From Rhodamnia argentea (taxonomy: Eukaryota > Streptophyta > Magnoliopsida > Myrtales > Myrtaceae): DNA of 64,000 bases. The stretch covers positions 2,914,001 to 2,978,000 of the forward strand of contig NC_063154.1 in NCBI RefSeq assembly GCF_020921035.1. The letters are read 5' to 3'. Position numbers and translations under genes: made by a program. Below the pieces are notes generated by a model that saw only the letters and a list, made by a program, of their open reading frames with translations, made no database searches and had not been told where the DNA came from. This document shows positions 10,586 through 23,828 of this stretch, piece by piece. How positions within the stretch are numbered: position 1 is the first letter of the stretch; each line of letters begins with the position of its first letter.

Positions 10586-11972
10586 GCTCGTTAGGACTTA
10601 GTACACGTTTGTCCTACATTAGCCCTTCAAGAAGTACATTTGGTTATAACAGTTATCCATTTGTACATATCTTCGAAGATGTAAACGAGTACTATGACCT
10701 TACTTCTTTTTTTTTATTTATAGAAGTTTATCTTTTACCCATGAATTTCGTGAAAGAAATAAAAATAAAAAAATAGCCAAAAATAATTAACTGAAATATG
10801 ATATCACAAAAACTAAGTATCAATGTTTATACTAAAAAATTAAAATAGTTAAAAAAAACTGTTGAAAATATTAATCGAACTAATAAGATATCTCGAGAGA
10901 AGGAAATAATTAAGTGAAAAGAAAAAAAAATGGTGCCTCGATAACAAAAGGTTAAATTAAAAATATCGAAATACTCGGTCCTAATTTTTTTTTTTCAAAT
11001 GGTTGACTAATGCAAAACATGATAGAATATTAACAAAATTTTGAAAATCACGTTGGATTTTGGCTAGTCATTTCCTTTTATGGGTTGAGGACATCGTCTC
11101 CTTTTAAAAATCATAATTCAATTACTAGCATTTTAGTTAATTTAATTTCCCCTTGGTTTCTATGTCTTTCAAAAAAAAAAAAAATCGCGGGAATTAAGAG
11201 TAAAAAGAGAGATTTTCGTGAGAAAAAAATGATGGGAAATATGTACTTTTACCCCTTAATAATCACGTAAATTGCACATGCTAACAGAAAAAATGACGGT
11301 AATAGAACGAAAATTTAAAGGGATATCGTGTAAAGTTTGAAAGCTTGGGGGTAAAGGTGTATTAACCCTAGAGTCCGAGGGGTTTTGTTTAATTTCTTCA
11401 AACATAAAAATAAAAATGGTGTTTCATTTCAACCCGTGAACAAAAGTTGGATATAACAAGTTTTGGAGCTGAGTGACGATGCTTCTCAAGTAATCTCTGT
11501 TCAAATACAGGACAATGCATTTGGATAATTCATTGCTTTTCCAGATGAAGATTTCTGATGAAGGATGACAAAGAACTATCATCCAAGATGGCCAGATTGG
11601 ATCAGACGCAAATGGAAATTTCTTTGCTCAGCTCTAATGAGCTGCCAAACCGATGATCAGATATAAGATCAAAGACATCTAAGACGACCTTCCTCGGGTC
11701 GAATGATAGAGCCGTGTTCCGGTTTCGAAGATTCGATGCACTGCTCGATGAGAATACCAACCTCCTCTTCCATTGAAGCGATATGGTCCGAGTACCATCC
11801 GTTCAACAGATGGTTTACAGATTTGAGGATGCATGCCCATCATTCCAGCTTAAAATACAACACAAACTCAAGATCTGGAGATCAATAGAAATCTCAGCTC
11901 CAACGAACAAGGCCGAGCTGAACTCTTTCCTGCATTGCTGTGCTATGTACCCGGCAAAAAACTGTCATGTGA
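10586..11972. other. Intergenic DNA between dehydrogenase and TL15 genes
   Basis: AT-rich DNA with A-runs near 10850-10930. The last ~500 bases are the likely 3' untranslated and downstream region of the TL15 gene. Short open frames at 11703-12016 overlap its end and match nothing known. Confidence 0.4.
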
Positions 11973-14726
11973 TTAATTGCAAAGGAGAGTCTCACGTGTT
12001 GCGTTTCCAGTCGTAGGATTCACCCTAAAAGCAGGGAAAAGTGCTGTCCATATGATTACTCGACAACATATTCCAAAATTAACCAGCTCCGAAGTTATAG
12101 CTTACCCATCAGCGACTTTGCAAAGGTACGCTCGTTGATCGTCTCTCAGAGGCACATCTGTGAAGTCTGCACACAGATGGAGTTAATAATCCAAACATTG
12201 CAACTTATTGAGAAAGTCATTTCCAAAACTGGGCCATTCCTGGAAGTCTCTGAATATTAAACAGATTTCTCCTTTTCACTGGTCTTGTAGGGTGAAGAGC
12301 GAGAGTAAATACAGTGTTCATCTGAATCTTGCAATATCACGAGAAATGTTATTTCTCTGATTTTAAGAGGTGCTCAATGGATCAAACACAAAGGTATTTA
12401 ATGGCAAATAAAGGCCAGATATTTAACTGGCTAATGTCTAAGTATTCAGCCATGCAAGCCCCAAATTGGCTTGCATCGTGAGCCCTAGCATGGAAAATTA
12501 AAGGGTTAGAAAACATAAGCAAACTGAAAATTCACATACCTGCACCTGTTATGTTTGATCCCCTAAAAGATGTGTTGCCTGTTGCCAGTGCACCTTCTAA
12601 GTTAGCATTGTTTAGATTTGCCTGCAGGAGAAAAGAAGCGGTGCTTACATTTCACACGAATCTCACCGTTTACTTTAGTGGCGGATGTGTTTAAGTAGTC
12701 TCAAAGCAGATTCAGTTGTGGCACGGCGACATGCATAAATCACATGCTTTGATTAATCTTCATCAAGAAATCCCATCATCACATTATTCTGATGGCCATC
12801 AGAATCTATACTCTCTTCAATATGGTGGCAAATGATGTTGACAAAGCATTGAGACTTTAGCGGCTTACTCAGAGACTTCTTCCATTTGCGAAGGTAGTTT
12901 TGCAATTTTATATTTTACCAACTTTCATTCCCTTTCCTCATCAGAATACGAAAACTACTAGCTCCTAAATGTTAAGCCAATTCACTTAAAAAACTCTGGC
13001 TGTTGTCTAGCCTCCTCTGTTGTCAGTTCCCTTGACAGTCAACACTTGGTTAGTTAAGGATATTGAGCATCTGCTGGAGCATTTATTGAGCAGGTTTTTA
13101 CAGAAGCTAGATCTAATAAACAGTGGACAAACATTTAGAAGATCAAAGTGTATATAAAAGATATCCAAAAGGTGCACCTTTGTTACATTAGCCAAGGAAA
13201 AGTCGGCACCTCTGAGATCAGCATCTGAAAGGTCAGCCCCTAAACACCAGGTATGAAACAGGATATTGTGGTCTAAGCGTCATTAGGAAAGGAAGTATAG
13301 AGTTGAACAATCTCTGTAGTAATATGTTCATGATATCACCCTGTACGTTTAATGCTTATAACAGCTACAACTTGGACCATAGGCAGAGTTAATGAACAGA
13401 AGAAAGTTCCATAAAAACCCATTGAAGTAGAGAGTAAGTTTCATGTAAACTTAAAAATATTTCTTACTCTTCTTGCAGGACAAGAGTAGACAATTTCGGG
13501 GAAGACTACCGCCCTTCACTGACTGAGAATTTCCATAATCGCGGAATGATATTTGTACACTTAAGTGCATCAAATCATTTAACCTCTTGTCCAAGAGAGC
13601 CATTCAAGCATCAAAATTTCTTAAGCTTGCAGGGTCTAATAACATATTACAATTCAACAAAATAGGTTTCCAAAAGTGTCATAATCTAGTACTTAAAGAT
13701 ACGTGTCTGTCAGGTGCCCCTCACAATAGACTACTTATCACTGTAAGTTAGCAGTGGCAATGGCAAACCAGAGAACACTAAAGCAAAGAAGAAAGATGAA
13801 GAACCTGTCAAATCAGCATCGAAGAAGCTTGCACCAAGTAAATTTGCTCCTTTGAAATTTGCTTGTCGGAGTATGGACTGAGGCAGAGAATTTCCGCGTC
13901 GATTTATAAGAATTCAATCAAAGACCACCAAAAGCACTTAATACAGATAATCTTAAGGGTACCGTTTTGAAGTCTTGTTTGATCAGAGTCTTGCCACTGA
14001 AATCCTTCCCGCTAAGATCCTGACCCCTCGTAACTCCCGCACCGTAAGGACCTCCTCCCTTCCATAAACAACCCCACAATCCACAAACCAAAAAAGTTGA
14101 ACGCAGTAAGAATTACGGAGACAATGTCCATATGCAGGTCAACCATAACACTAACATTCATCACTCCATTTTGTGTTCTTTAATCTGAATCGGCTGCATC
14201 TTCTCTCAACAGAAAGCCTATTTGACAGGAGGGATAAGCCTTTCCTTACAGAGTGACAAACAATCGTGTAATTCAATCAAAACCTTGAGGGGTACCTCTG
14301 TTCAATGCCAAGAAATGACATACAGGCTTCAATTTCAATCAAGTAGTAGAATAAAATGGCCCCCAAGATTCATGGACACGAGAGGCAAGTTCGAAATTAG
14401 GGTACCTTGAATGCAAGTGCAGGATCAGCAAAGAAAAGGGAAGCAGACAAAAGGGCAAGCGCGCTTGTTCTTGCTACGGATTCGCACAATGCCAAAGGCG
14501 AGGCAAGACTTCGAACCTGTCATATTGGAAGCACCCTAACTGAGCAACGATTCTTGATTATCACCCAGGCTGTGAATAGAGAGCAAAAGGAAGCTTTTTT
14601 TACCAGTGGAGGAGAATCAGAGCAAATGGGCAGAGATGAAATCTGGCGATGAAGAGATTTAGAGGGTAAAGGAGGGGATTTTGGCGGGACTTTGGAAGAG
14701 CATAGGGAGACGCTGAGAAGCGCCAT
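11973..14726 (-). CDS. TL15: Thylakoid-lumen pentapeptide-repeat protein, TL15 type
   Basis: Eight exons join in phase: 14726-14604, 14516-14406, 14058-13963, 13877-13805, 13239-13178, 12621-12540, 12166-12106 and 12024-11973, for 219 residues. Residues 1-78 are a bipartite import signal: a Ser-rich chloroplast part, then a hydrophobic stretch ending ADPALA-F, a lumenal peptidase site. The mature part is built of A(D/N)LxG-type pentapeptides (ANFKGANLLG, ADLSDADLRG, ANLNNANLEG), which form a right-handed beta-helix. It ends with two cysteines in AYLCKVADG and TLLCN. It closely resembles Arabidopsis At2g44920 (lumenal 15 kDa protein 1), whose exact role is unknown. The donor after exon 5 (AAG|GTGCAC) is unusual but keeps the repeat register. 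Confidence 0.93.
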
Positions 14727-15554
14727 TGCATCGATGGAGAGAGGGTGGAGAGCGAGCGTGCCGGTGATGGAGAAGACGACATGCAATCTACTGGATAACG
14801 TTGTCCAGATTTCGGTTGGAAAAGAAGGGAAAGAAATGGATAAAGCCAAGTGCTTGCAATACAAGTTTTATTTGGCCGTCTCATCAAACAGGTGATCATC
14901 ACAAACCGGCTCCGAGAAAATGTGTGAACGTTTCATGCGAATCATGCTAATACTAATGACGAGGATTAGAAGAGAGCCAAAGACTAATCATCGATTAGTG
15001 TAGAGTAATAGTTGATCAAGGAAAGATTAGTGGAAAAAATTGCTGCCCTCTACAATATTTGATGAAAATTTCAAGCACGACCATGAAAAGCTCACTCCAC
15101 TTAGCTAAGTTCTTTTAAGTTTTTGTCGAAAATTGATCGAATCGGCACAGCGATTGTAAGTGATGCTTTCTCTTTTCATATGTTTTTTTTTTCCCCTTCT
15201 CCAGCGAAGTCGTTGCAATGCATATCGTGTCAAATAAGATCAGTCATTCTTAGTCCTACTTCATATCACTTTCCGCTCTGAAATACAATAGAAAAGGCTG
15301 AGAAAATTTCTTCTGCGATCCGTTTCATCTTATCCTACTCGTTCGTAGAAGCAATCAAACGCAACCTAGCTACATGTACATGGGATTCATTACATTAGAC
15401 ATGGCAACAAAAAAAAAATTTCTCATTTTCACCGCAATCATCACATCCCACTCCAAAATTTGCTCCGCTCCTTGGAGCCCAGAGGAAGCCAATGGCCATG
15501 CAACAACTGTATAGATTGCCACAGTTCGAAAAAGCTTAGAAGCTTCTTGGGACA
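14727..15554. other. Short intergenic gap between TL15 and LBD genes
   Basis: It holds the TL15 promoter/leader on the right of its ATG and, next to 15554, the 3' untranslated region of the LBD gene. No separate gene or repeat was recognised. Confidence 0.5.
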
Positions 15555-16546
15555 TCACTTTCCTAAACCATTTCCACTGTTCAGCCATGGACAACTGCTG
15601 AAGACCTCACAGTCTACGCCTTCAAAGAGTCTCTCCAGAAGATTTGGGTAATTGTCACAAAACGGATTCTGATCCTCCCAACCATGTAAGGGAGGGAACT
15701 GTTCGTTCATTGAGCTTTCCAAGGTCTGGAGGTTGGCGGTCGTTGCAGCTTCTGCCTGAGGAAGAAGAGGGTCCTGCTGATGGGTCAGATAGAATTGCAT
15801 GTTCATGGCATCGTTCTCCGAGAACTGTGGACCAAAATCCCAGGAGTCATCAGGAGCAAGTGAATTTCTCCAACTGGGAACCCCAACTCCAACGTTGGCC
15901 ATTTGGGTCCCTAGAATCTCTATCTCCTCCTGCAGATTGGCCACCTGCATGCCCATTTCAAAGACTATTGAGTATTCCTAGGTCTTTCTCTTTAAATTCT
16001 GTCATGTTTCTTAATTTCAATAGAGACCGTATCTTAAGGGATGAAAAGTTGGAGGGTTTGAAGGTTGAATAACATAGTTGCTGTACTGGTCACATCTACA
16101 AAGTCCCTATTAACAGAATCAAGCCCTAGTCCTGCATAGGGCATGAGGGGGACGCATGAGAAAAGTTTGAACAGTTCACAGAATAAGTGCGTTAACTCAA
16201 CTCCCTAATAACAGGACAAAACCACAAGGAAGCAGGACAGACTTGGTGAGAAAGATCAAAAGAAGACCTGCTCTTGGAGGGCAAAGATGTGAGCCACGCA
16301 GCCATAGATAGGATCTCTCACCCTGGCCAGGGCTTCATAAGAAATGGTGATCGCAGCATCGCTTCGGGTGTGCACCGGCAGGTGCAGCAGCAGTTTGGAC
16401 ACATTGCTCGCGCCAAACACCTTGTGAACGGCCGCAAAATGAGTCGAGGCCTGGTCATAGCAGAAATAAGGAGCGAAAACACAGTCACTGGTGCACTTCC
16501 TCCTCAGGAACTTGCATGCACCACATGAAGAGCCAAGCCCTGTCAT
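15555..16546 (-). CDS. Class I LBD (LOB-domain) transcription factor, LBD16/18/29 group
   Basis: Two exons, 16546-16268 and 15944-15555, join in phase for 222 residues. The zinc-like C block [15 protein letters not shown] (CX2CX6CX3C) lies at residues 8-22. The GAS block [17 protein letters not shown] follows, then [20 protein letters not shown] with leucine-zipper-like spacing ending in EIEIL. A single intron after the zipper start is normal for LBD genes. The C-terminal half is acidic and aromatic, suited to transcription activation. Members of this group act downstream of auxin response factors in lateral-root founder cells and callus formation. The exact orthologue (LBD16, 18, 19, 29 or 33) cannot be set by eye. 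Confidence 0.95.
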
Positions 16547-16668
16547 TGTCCTAACCCTTTTTAAAAAACCAACAGTGTCAAAATTGGCAATGCTTTCGAG
16601 AGGTACTTACTTAAAACTTTGGGGGAGGAACTTGTTTGTTTAAGATGAAGAAGCAGTTGAGATTTGCT

Positions 16669-16676
16669 CTTTATAA
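16669..16676 (-). promoter_or_regulatory. Likely TATA box of the LBD gene
   Basis: TTATAAAG on the minus strand lies about 125 bp upstream of the LBD start codon, a plausible distance for a core promoter with a short leader. Confidence 0.5.
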
Positions 16677-18496
16677 CCATCATATGAGTAAGGGATAATG
16701 TATCAGAAATTTCTTTTTTGGTTGGGGGCCGAGACTCAAAGAGACATTCTCCCTTTAATTAAAAGTGTGAGCAAACTTTTAGGTCTCCTTTGTGGCCTAC
16801 ATTGTCATTCTCAAATTGGGTAACGTTTCCTAAATTATGCCTTAAAAGGGCTCTTAATTGTGAAGATTCTTCACCTGTTGCACCATCAGATAGAAAGAGT
16901 CCATCATCATTCTGATAAGTTGGGTCTTTTTAAATGGAAACAGTCTGATGCAATTACTACTTTTTCAAGCATTTCCTACAGCAAGCAAGTACAACAACTA
17001 TTTCTTTTCTCTCATACCAATAATTCAAAGTACCATTTGCCCAAAGAAATAAGATGACAAAGAGGAAAAGATGATAGAAAGGTCTCCCCACTTCCCAAAT
17101 TTGGAATCGGCAACTTTGGTTTGTGCATTCCAAGATGATAGTTTTGCACAGAACGCGCATACAGAGCGCAGAGCAGAGTCCGAGGAGTAAAACTTTCGTC
17201 TGGCAAAAGCTCAAGACAGTACATGCAGGGGCATTTTCTGCTCCAGCTTGAATACTCCAAAAACAGAGAAAACCAGCCAGCCATTCATTGATGACTATGG
17301 TTCTTCCGCAAACTGTTGGAGAAATCATACTGCACATCGTTTTCGACTTGAATCGAAAGGGTCATGTTGGACAACGACGGTTCTTTAAACGTGCCAAAAT
17401 GTGAATGGAAAAACTCTCATTAACACCATGCAGATACCGATGTCATTCTTCTTTTACTTTTTTTTTTTTTTTTTTGTCTCACTTTCAGTCAGAATCAACT
17501 GACATAGGTTGGTGCATTACGGCTTGTGACATAAACAAAAAATTCCACCTTTAAGCTACAACAGTGACAAAATTGTTCCTATCTGCAAGCATAAAAGCTT
17601 TCCTAGCTTAGGGATTGGGCAATAGAGTGCATGACTCGTGACGGCTATTTGTCCGGACTCAATTAATTCCTCCATTATCATTCATTCTTTAATCCCCCCC
17701 GCCCCCCTTGGAAAAACTCAATGAGGTTGATTGTCCATGCATTGATTTCTCAGTATTCTAACCCAAACCCATTATCTGGTTTGGCTGTTGGCCACTCAAT
17801 AAATAATGGGTCGGTGTGCTTTGTGTGCTCATCGGAATGGACCCCGCAAAAGCAGCGAAGGAGGCCATTGAAGCTGAACGGTTCACACTTGGACATCAAA
17901 GGGCCAAAGTGGGGTGATAAAAGAAATGGGGACAAAGTAGACTTACTTGTCCTTGCCCTTCAGAGCTCTAGGAACAAAAGCAAAGGGATTGGTAATTCGA
18001 GAGAGAAACGAGGAGGGGACAAATGCTGTTTTGAGGACCATGAAGGGCCAACTTTCTGTCTTGTCACAGAGACTGTTGAAGGCCTCAATCTTTGATTAAT
18101 CTTTTCGTTCTCCTCTGTCTTTTGTTTCTTTTGGAACGGTGAAATGCATGCATGGGGAAGAGAAGAGGGGCTCAGTGTTCTTCGTATGGTGGAGGAAAGT
18201 GACCTTTTTTATGGCGAGTATGAGGCTTTCGAGATTAACGATGAAAGTGTCTTTCTCTATCATGGATCAATTATCAGTCGTTTTCTGTCACACTGAAAGT
18301 GCTTAGGTTTTTGGGGGTTCATGGCTGGTGTCCACATGTGCTTGTCCATTAAGCCTAGCCATATTGTTCCAACAGAAGCCAAGTCTAATATGAAGGGTCT
18401 TTTCTATGCCTTGTTGGCCTCAACAATTTTTACTAGTTTCTTATCAATTAAGAGTTTCTTTTTCACCTTATTGATACTTAGTGATCAACTGAAAAA
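16677..18496. other. Intergenic DNA upstream of the LBD gene
   Basis: The LBD promoter is expected here. A T-run lies near 17459-17475. Open frames of 90-126 codons around 16957-17337 and 17721-18095 show no recognisable domain and no supporting splice structure, so I call no gene. Confidence 0.4.
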
Positions 18497-19071
18497 GGGA
18501 AAAAAATTTACCAAAAAAAAATTCATAAACCTACTATAATTATGTCAATTCAATCATAAACATTTTCTTTTTCTCAATTGAGTAATAAATCTTTTACATT
18601 TATGCCAATTCAGTCCCTGTGGCCAACTTTAATGTAACAGTATTGACTTGAGCAATTTTTAATAATATTTTAATTTTTTTCATATTATTATCTTCTTTTT
18701 CTTTTTCTTTTTCTTTCTTTTTGCCCTCACCATTGCTGGGCGAGGTGGGCATTGCCCATCCATGGCAAGGTCGAGCCTCGCCTCCGGCCGATCGTTGATT
18801 CAATGATCGGTTGGAGGAAGAGGAGAAGAAAAAAATAAATAAAAGATTCGAAAATATATTAAAATATTATAAAAAAAATTTGCTACGTCGGCACCGGTAG
18901 CACCACATCGTCGCGGCTCGGCATTCATGTCAATACCGGCCGGCCAAAGTTGACTAGAAAAACTAAATTGACATAAATGCGAAAGGTGTATGACTCATTT
19001 GGCGTAAAAAAAATTTATGACTCGAATTGACACAATTGCAATAAATTTATGATTTTATTAGTAATTTTCCC
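18497..19071. mobile_element. Inverted-repeat MITE-like element, family A copy 1
   Basis: The ends are GGGAAAA...TTTTCCC. The arms are made of repeated ~35-bp units around CATAAA and CAATTCAGTC, inverted on the right side. The centre is GC-rich (GGGCGAGGTGGGC and CGAGCCTCGCC near 18738-18785). Related arms recur at 21360-21724 and 44719-45265. Flanks show only an imperfect duplication. Confidence 0.6.
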
Positions 19072-19304
19072 TCTTGAAAAGAATATTGGTGGCATATAAT
19101 GCACACATGGAAAATTTTGGTAGAGCAAAATATGAAAAGATAACTGAAATGTTTATAACAATTCTTTTATGTGAAAAATTACTAAAATACATTGAGGAGC
19201 TTATGAATTCGAGATAGATTGGAAGTTACTTTCCCTCGTTTATGATTTGAGTAATTGTAAGTATGTTACGTAAACGGATCCGAGTAATGGTGAGTATGTT
19301 ATGA

Positions 19305-19585
19305 AAACGGATCCGGATCGCCTAACATTGGGATTTCCGTAACATAACATGCTTACCATTACTCAAATCGGGTCGTCCAAATGAAAATGGATGGCCCGAT
19401 TTGAGAGAGGGTTGAGATTCAAAATTTTTCAAACCCTAAAAAAATTCCCGCCCAAATTTTTTCCCTCCCCCTCAACAAATGACGTGACCCATTCTTGGCC
19501 GTCCATTTTCATTTGGACAGCCTGATTTAAGTAATGGTAAGCGTGTCACGGAAACTCTAATGATAGGCGATCCAAATCCGATTTT
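19305..19585. repeat. Foldback element with ~95-bp arms
   Basis: Left arm 19305-19400 (CGGATCCGGATCGCC, CTTACCATTACTC, GTCCAAATGAAAATGGA) is mirrored at 19485-19585. A short direct repeat of the left outer part (19260-19310) precedes it. No coding content. Confidence 0.7.
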
Positions 19586-21359
19586 CCCTTATTGAAACTC
19601 TCTAAACACATGGAAAAATAGTAGCCGAGTTTTTTTTTTCTTTTTGTCTCCGTCCTATCTCTAAATACCATCCCCGATTTTTGTTTTGACTCTTTGCAAA
19701 GCACGGAAGTCGAATTCTACACCTATAATACCAGCATTTTCACCCCCAATTCCTTTATCGGCAAGACCGCATGCCCGTTGAAAAAAAGTCAATTTATCCA
19801 CTAATCACTAGTAATATCTTCACACTTGATTAGTAACTTTCTATGATGAAAGTAAAATTCAACATAACCACTCTTCCATGTTGATAGTAATTTTCAAACA
19901 TGGGGAAGTAGTGGTTAGTAGAATTTGTCTATACTGTTATATGACGTAAACATGACCTCTTACTTTTAAAGGATCTTAATATTCTTTTCCTTCCTCAAAT
20001 AACCTCAAATACTCGTATGAAAATATCATATTCAAGGACAAAGGGGTCAGTTAATAGCTTTAGTTATCTTTGCAAATATTAATACTCGTGTGTGAAAGTC
20101 GAAAATCTCGATATAACCTCTGTTTATTTTACGGAAATTGAATGATTTGGAATATATTTCTTCTAAAAATAATGGCTTGTATCGCTTGAAATAATTAGTT
20201 AATTTAAAGTGTATCCGTCAAGGATGACAATTTATGTCTAAACATTTCGTCGATGATGAACATATTTTTTTGTTCATTTTTTTAAACGATATAGGCGATC
20301 ATTTTTAAGAAACTTCCTTTTATAATCATTAATTTTCTGTGAAATAAATTAATCTTTAAGGTTCGAATCTTTCCAATCCTACAGCGACCTTCCATAATGA
20401 CTTACATCCCGGAATCCTCCAAACTTTCTCACTTAACAATCATTTGAGTTCATTTTTAATGGTCAAAGCGAAAGGCAAGTTCCTATATAAAGTGAGTCGC
20501 TATAGTTACAATTATAATCAGCACTGTTTAGATGTGAACAGTAACTTCTTCATAGTACGAAGTGGCTCTCGATCTATATTTGGCTAAAGGTAACTTTTTC
20601 ATCAAGCGACGAAGTAACTTTTTCTGTTGTTCAGATGAACTGGGCTTCAAACGTTAGCTAAATGAAGACCTACCAAAGTCTGTAAATGGAGCTTCGGGTC
20701 TTGATTGATTATCAAACGCCGGCCCATCAGTCCCTTACAGCCCACAACTACAGCCCACACACTTCTTAGAGCCCTCAATTTTTGTTTCATTTTTGGGGTA
20801 CTTAAAGCTATGACCTTAGTATTCATACATGTGAAGAGTAGAGATCCGGCGCCGGACTGAAGGGCGGCTGGCACCGGCCACGGTCCCGGGCCGCTAGGCA
20901 TTCGGTATAGCAATACTAACTTCTTCTTCTTTTTCCTTTTAAGATCCGTATATCTCGTCGTCGAATTCCTTAACCCATTTTCCTTAAGCCAATGCTCCGC
21001 GTTTTTCATCGGATCTATTTGACGTTGGTAATACAGATCTGTCCTGCTTTGGAGGATAGGATACCGTCGCTATTTGCTTGTGCGCAAATGTCAATAACTA
21101 GTCACATATGGATTTGACCCTTTCCTTTTGAAAAGAATCTAATCACAAGATCCGCAAGAAATGTAGTCATCCCATCCCAAGTCATAAGCTCCACTGGAAC
21201 TCCCAGCTTCCTGGATTAATACGTCTTCCTATCGTGTCCTAACCTTTGTTTAGAGAGCTCCTAATTTAGAAGTCCGTCTTACCCGCACCAACTTAACGAC
21301 CATCATCGTCATCTTCACCATCGCAGTGCATAGTTGTCAAATTTGATGGAAAAAGTATC
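19586..21359. other. AT-rich intergenic DNA, nothing recognised
   Basis: No protein-like frame stands out. The 120-codon frame at 20647-21009 on the minus strand has no known motif and an unlikely Lys-rich tract. Confidence 0.35.
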
Positions 21360-21724
21360 GAAAAAGTCATAAATCTATTGCATTAGTACCAATTTAGTCC
21401 TAAGCGTTTCAAGTAAACCAACTTAGTTCTAAACTTTTTGTGTTTGTATCAATTGACCGAAAATTACTTACATGGATGCTGGCCTCCTATATGACACGAT
21501 CGGCGATGACATGGTCAAATTTTACGATTCTAATAAAAAAAAAATTGTTGACGTCAATACTAGACGTGTCATGTAGGACGGTCAATGTCACTATCGATGG
21601 TTTTATCGAAAATTGACTGGATGAACCGAATTGACAAAAATGCAAAAAAATTAGGACCAAATTGATCAAACTAAAAGGTTTAAGACTGAATTAGCACCGG
21701 TGCGACATGTTTATGACATTTTTC
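21360..21724. mobile_element. Inverted-repeat element, family A copy 2
   Basis: The ends are GAAAAAGTCATAAA and its inverse TTTATGACATTTTTC. Arms hold CCAATTTAGTCC-type units as in the element at 18.5 kb, but the GC-rich centre is missing. Confidence 0.55.
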
Positions 21725-23828
21725 TTTTGTGGACTGCGCGCACCTAAGCCTGTGGGATCGATTCTTCTAATGAAGTGATGGTGTGTAATGCGCGTGTAGA
21801 TATGTCACCCCATACCTCATCAAAGCATCTTTCACACAAGACAAGAAGGAAGAAAGATGCACGGGGGCAGTTGTTGACCTCTTAGATAGCACTCCCCTCA
21901 AAAACGACCTTTCCATAGAATCAATCCGATTCCTTTGGAACCAATTCAATTTCATTTTCTTACCGCAGTCTATTTCCTCGCCGCTGCCCTCCCCGACAAT
22001 TACATTAATCATAATGACCACGAAAAAGGGGCTTGTCAATTAGTCAACGAATCAATGTGGAAGGGCTGACTTGAAGCTCATCTAATTATGAAGTTAATTA
22101 GGCTACGCATCGCTCGAGTCTCTCCGAAGCTTTTCGCTCGTAATTGCGGGGGTTAAAGGGCGATTAGCGAGGCCCAATGACCCGGGGTTATACCTAATGC
22201 AGCTCCTTAATGGGTCTGCTGCTTAGGAACCCCCCAACTATCCATTATCTAATGGTTTGGAGCCAAAGTCAACTCTCCGCTGAGACTTTTGTCTGGCGTT
22301 TGGTCCGAGGGATTAAGCGTTTAAGTCAAATTTGCTGCTTAAACTATCTGGAAATCGTCCGAGACTTTTTCCGGCCTATGACTTTTGGATCCCTTGGCAT
22401 TTTTTTTTAATTTTTAGTGCTGATATAACGCTCTTTTCCGCACTAAGCATCCGCCATTAGTGTAGAAAAAGCGTGAATGCCGATAATTAAAGTAAATTTC
22501 GAATATCCTAGTAATGTTCTTCTCGTCGAAATGTCGTTTTTAACGAGGAAACGATGGTTTGCTAGATGACGCTATTGTTTCTTTAGTCAAACGCTGACAA
22601 AATGGGATGGTGGAATCGTACGATACTTTTGAGGAAACGAGAAACAGCAGAAGCATCAAATGTCAACACCACGGGCAAGGCATCATCAGCTATCGTGTAT
22701 CTTGAAATTAGTGTTCGTGTGCAATTTGAAGTCCTCTCTGACTATTGTCTGCTAGTCATGTCGGAGAATATGACCAAAACCGAGGTCGGTGAGACAGAGA
22801 TAGAGATTCGGAGAGATGAGCTTCTACTTTTGAAGTACGAATTTTAACTCCGTAATATTGGGATCGAGTAGCTCGGACTAGATATCAGATCAAGAGATGC
22901 TTTCTTGCTTTTAATGAAAAGCGTATTCCAAGGACATTAGTTACGGCCGATAAAACGAAACACGCATCGACGGGATCCGAAGAGGTCTCTGTTTCAGTTG
23001 TCCTTATCAATGGTTTAACTTGAGTCCGTCGAAGTTGCTAAATCTAAAAATTTATTCATGTGGCCGATGATTATTGCGGATAGAAAGAGAAAGTCAGATC
23101 ACCACGGATATTTAAATCACTTGAAATTTTGTCATTTTGGAGGCTTCGACGTAGCCAAAGCTATATAAATAAGAAACGACTGTATTGATTTCGATGTTAG
23201 CAAGTTTTAGGAGGTACTTAATCCATATCAAGTTGGTAATATCGGATTGGTAAGATATCCCACTAACCTCATCGACCGCTCGAAACTAAATCCGGATAGT
23301 CGGGAACTGCCGGAACTGCGGCCGTGGTATTCTTCCCTCAAGAAACAACTGAAATCATGTGTTGGGTGGCATGAGATTTTTTGAGTGTCCTTTGACAGAA
23401 ACCAGAAGCTTGAAAGAGCATTTTAGAGAGTGGAGCCGTACCTTCCCCAGTTGCTGTCAAACTTTGGTGGGTGGGGGAGGGTTCCAATGTTTTACTTTGG
23501 CCGCTTGCACCTTCGGGCATCGCATTCAATTTCAAATAACGCGCATCACGATTCACAGCCCAACCCTTGGACTCGCACAAGGGCCAAAACCCACGTGAAC
23601 CAAATGTCACATTTCGTCCTCAGATGCGTACGCACGATGTTCGTTCCTTTCCTCTGCTTCCTCAGGTCACAGAAGGGGGCCAAAAGGTGACAGCTTTATC
23701 GCTCCGTCCACGTTCGGACATCTCCCCACTCAGCTCGTTTCACTCGTCCACCATTGCTCAGGAGCTGGAAGAAATTCCCCCCCCTTTCTCCATTGCTTCC
23801 TGGGATCTCAAGAATTCTCTCTGTTTTC
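21725..23828. other. Intergenic DNA and promoter of the lectin receptor kinase
   Basis: The last few hundred bases hold the kinase gene's promoter and leader. No clear TATA box or second gene was recognised. Short open frames here match nothing known. Confidence 0.4.

Noticed and set aside
14505-14520. Sequence resembling a tRNA T-arm (GGTTCGAAGTC on the minus strand)
   Set aside because: It lies at the start of TL15 exon 2 and no acceptor stem or A box fits around it.
16957-17337. Minus-strand 126-codon Cys-rich frame
   Set aside because: Poor codon structure, no known motif and no splice partners; likely chance.
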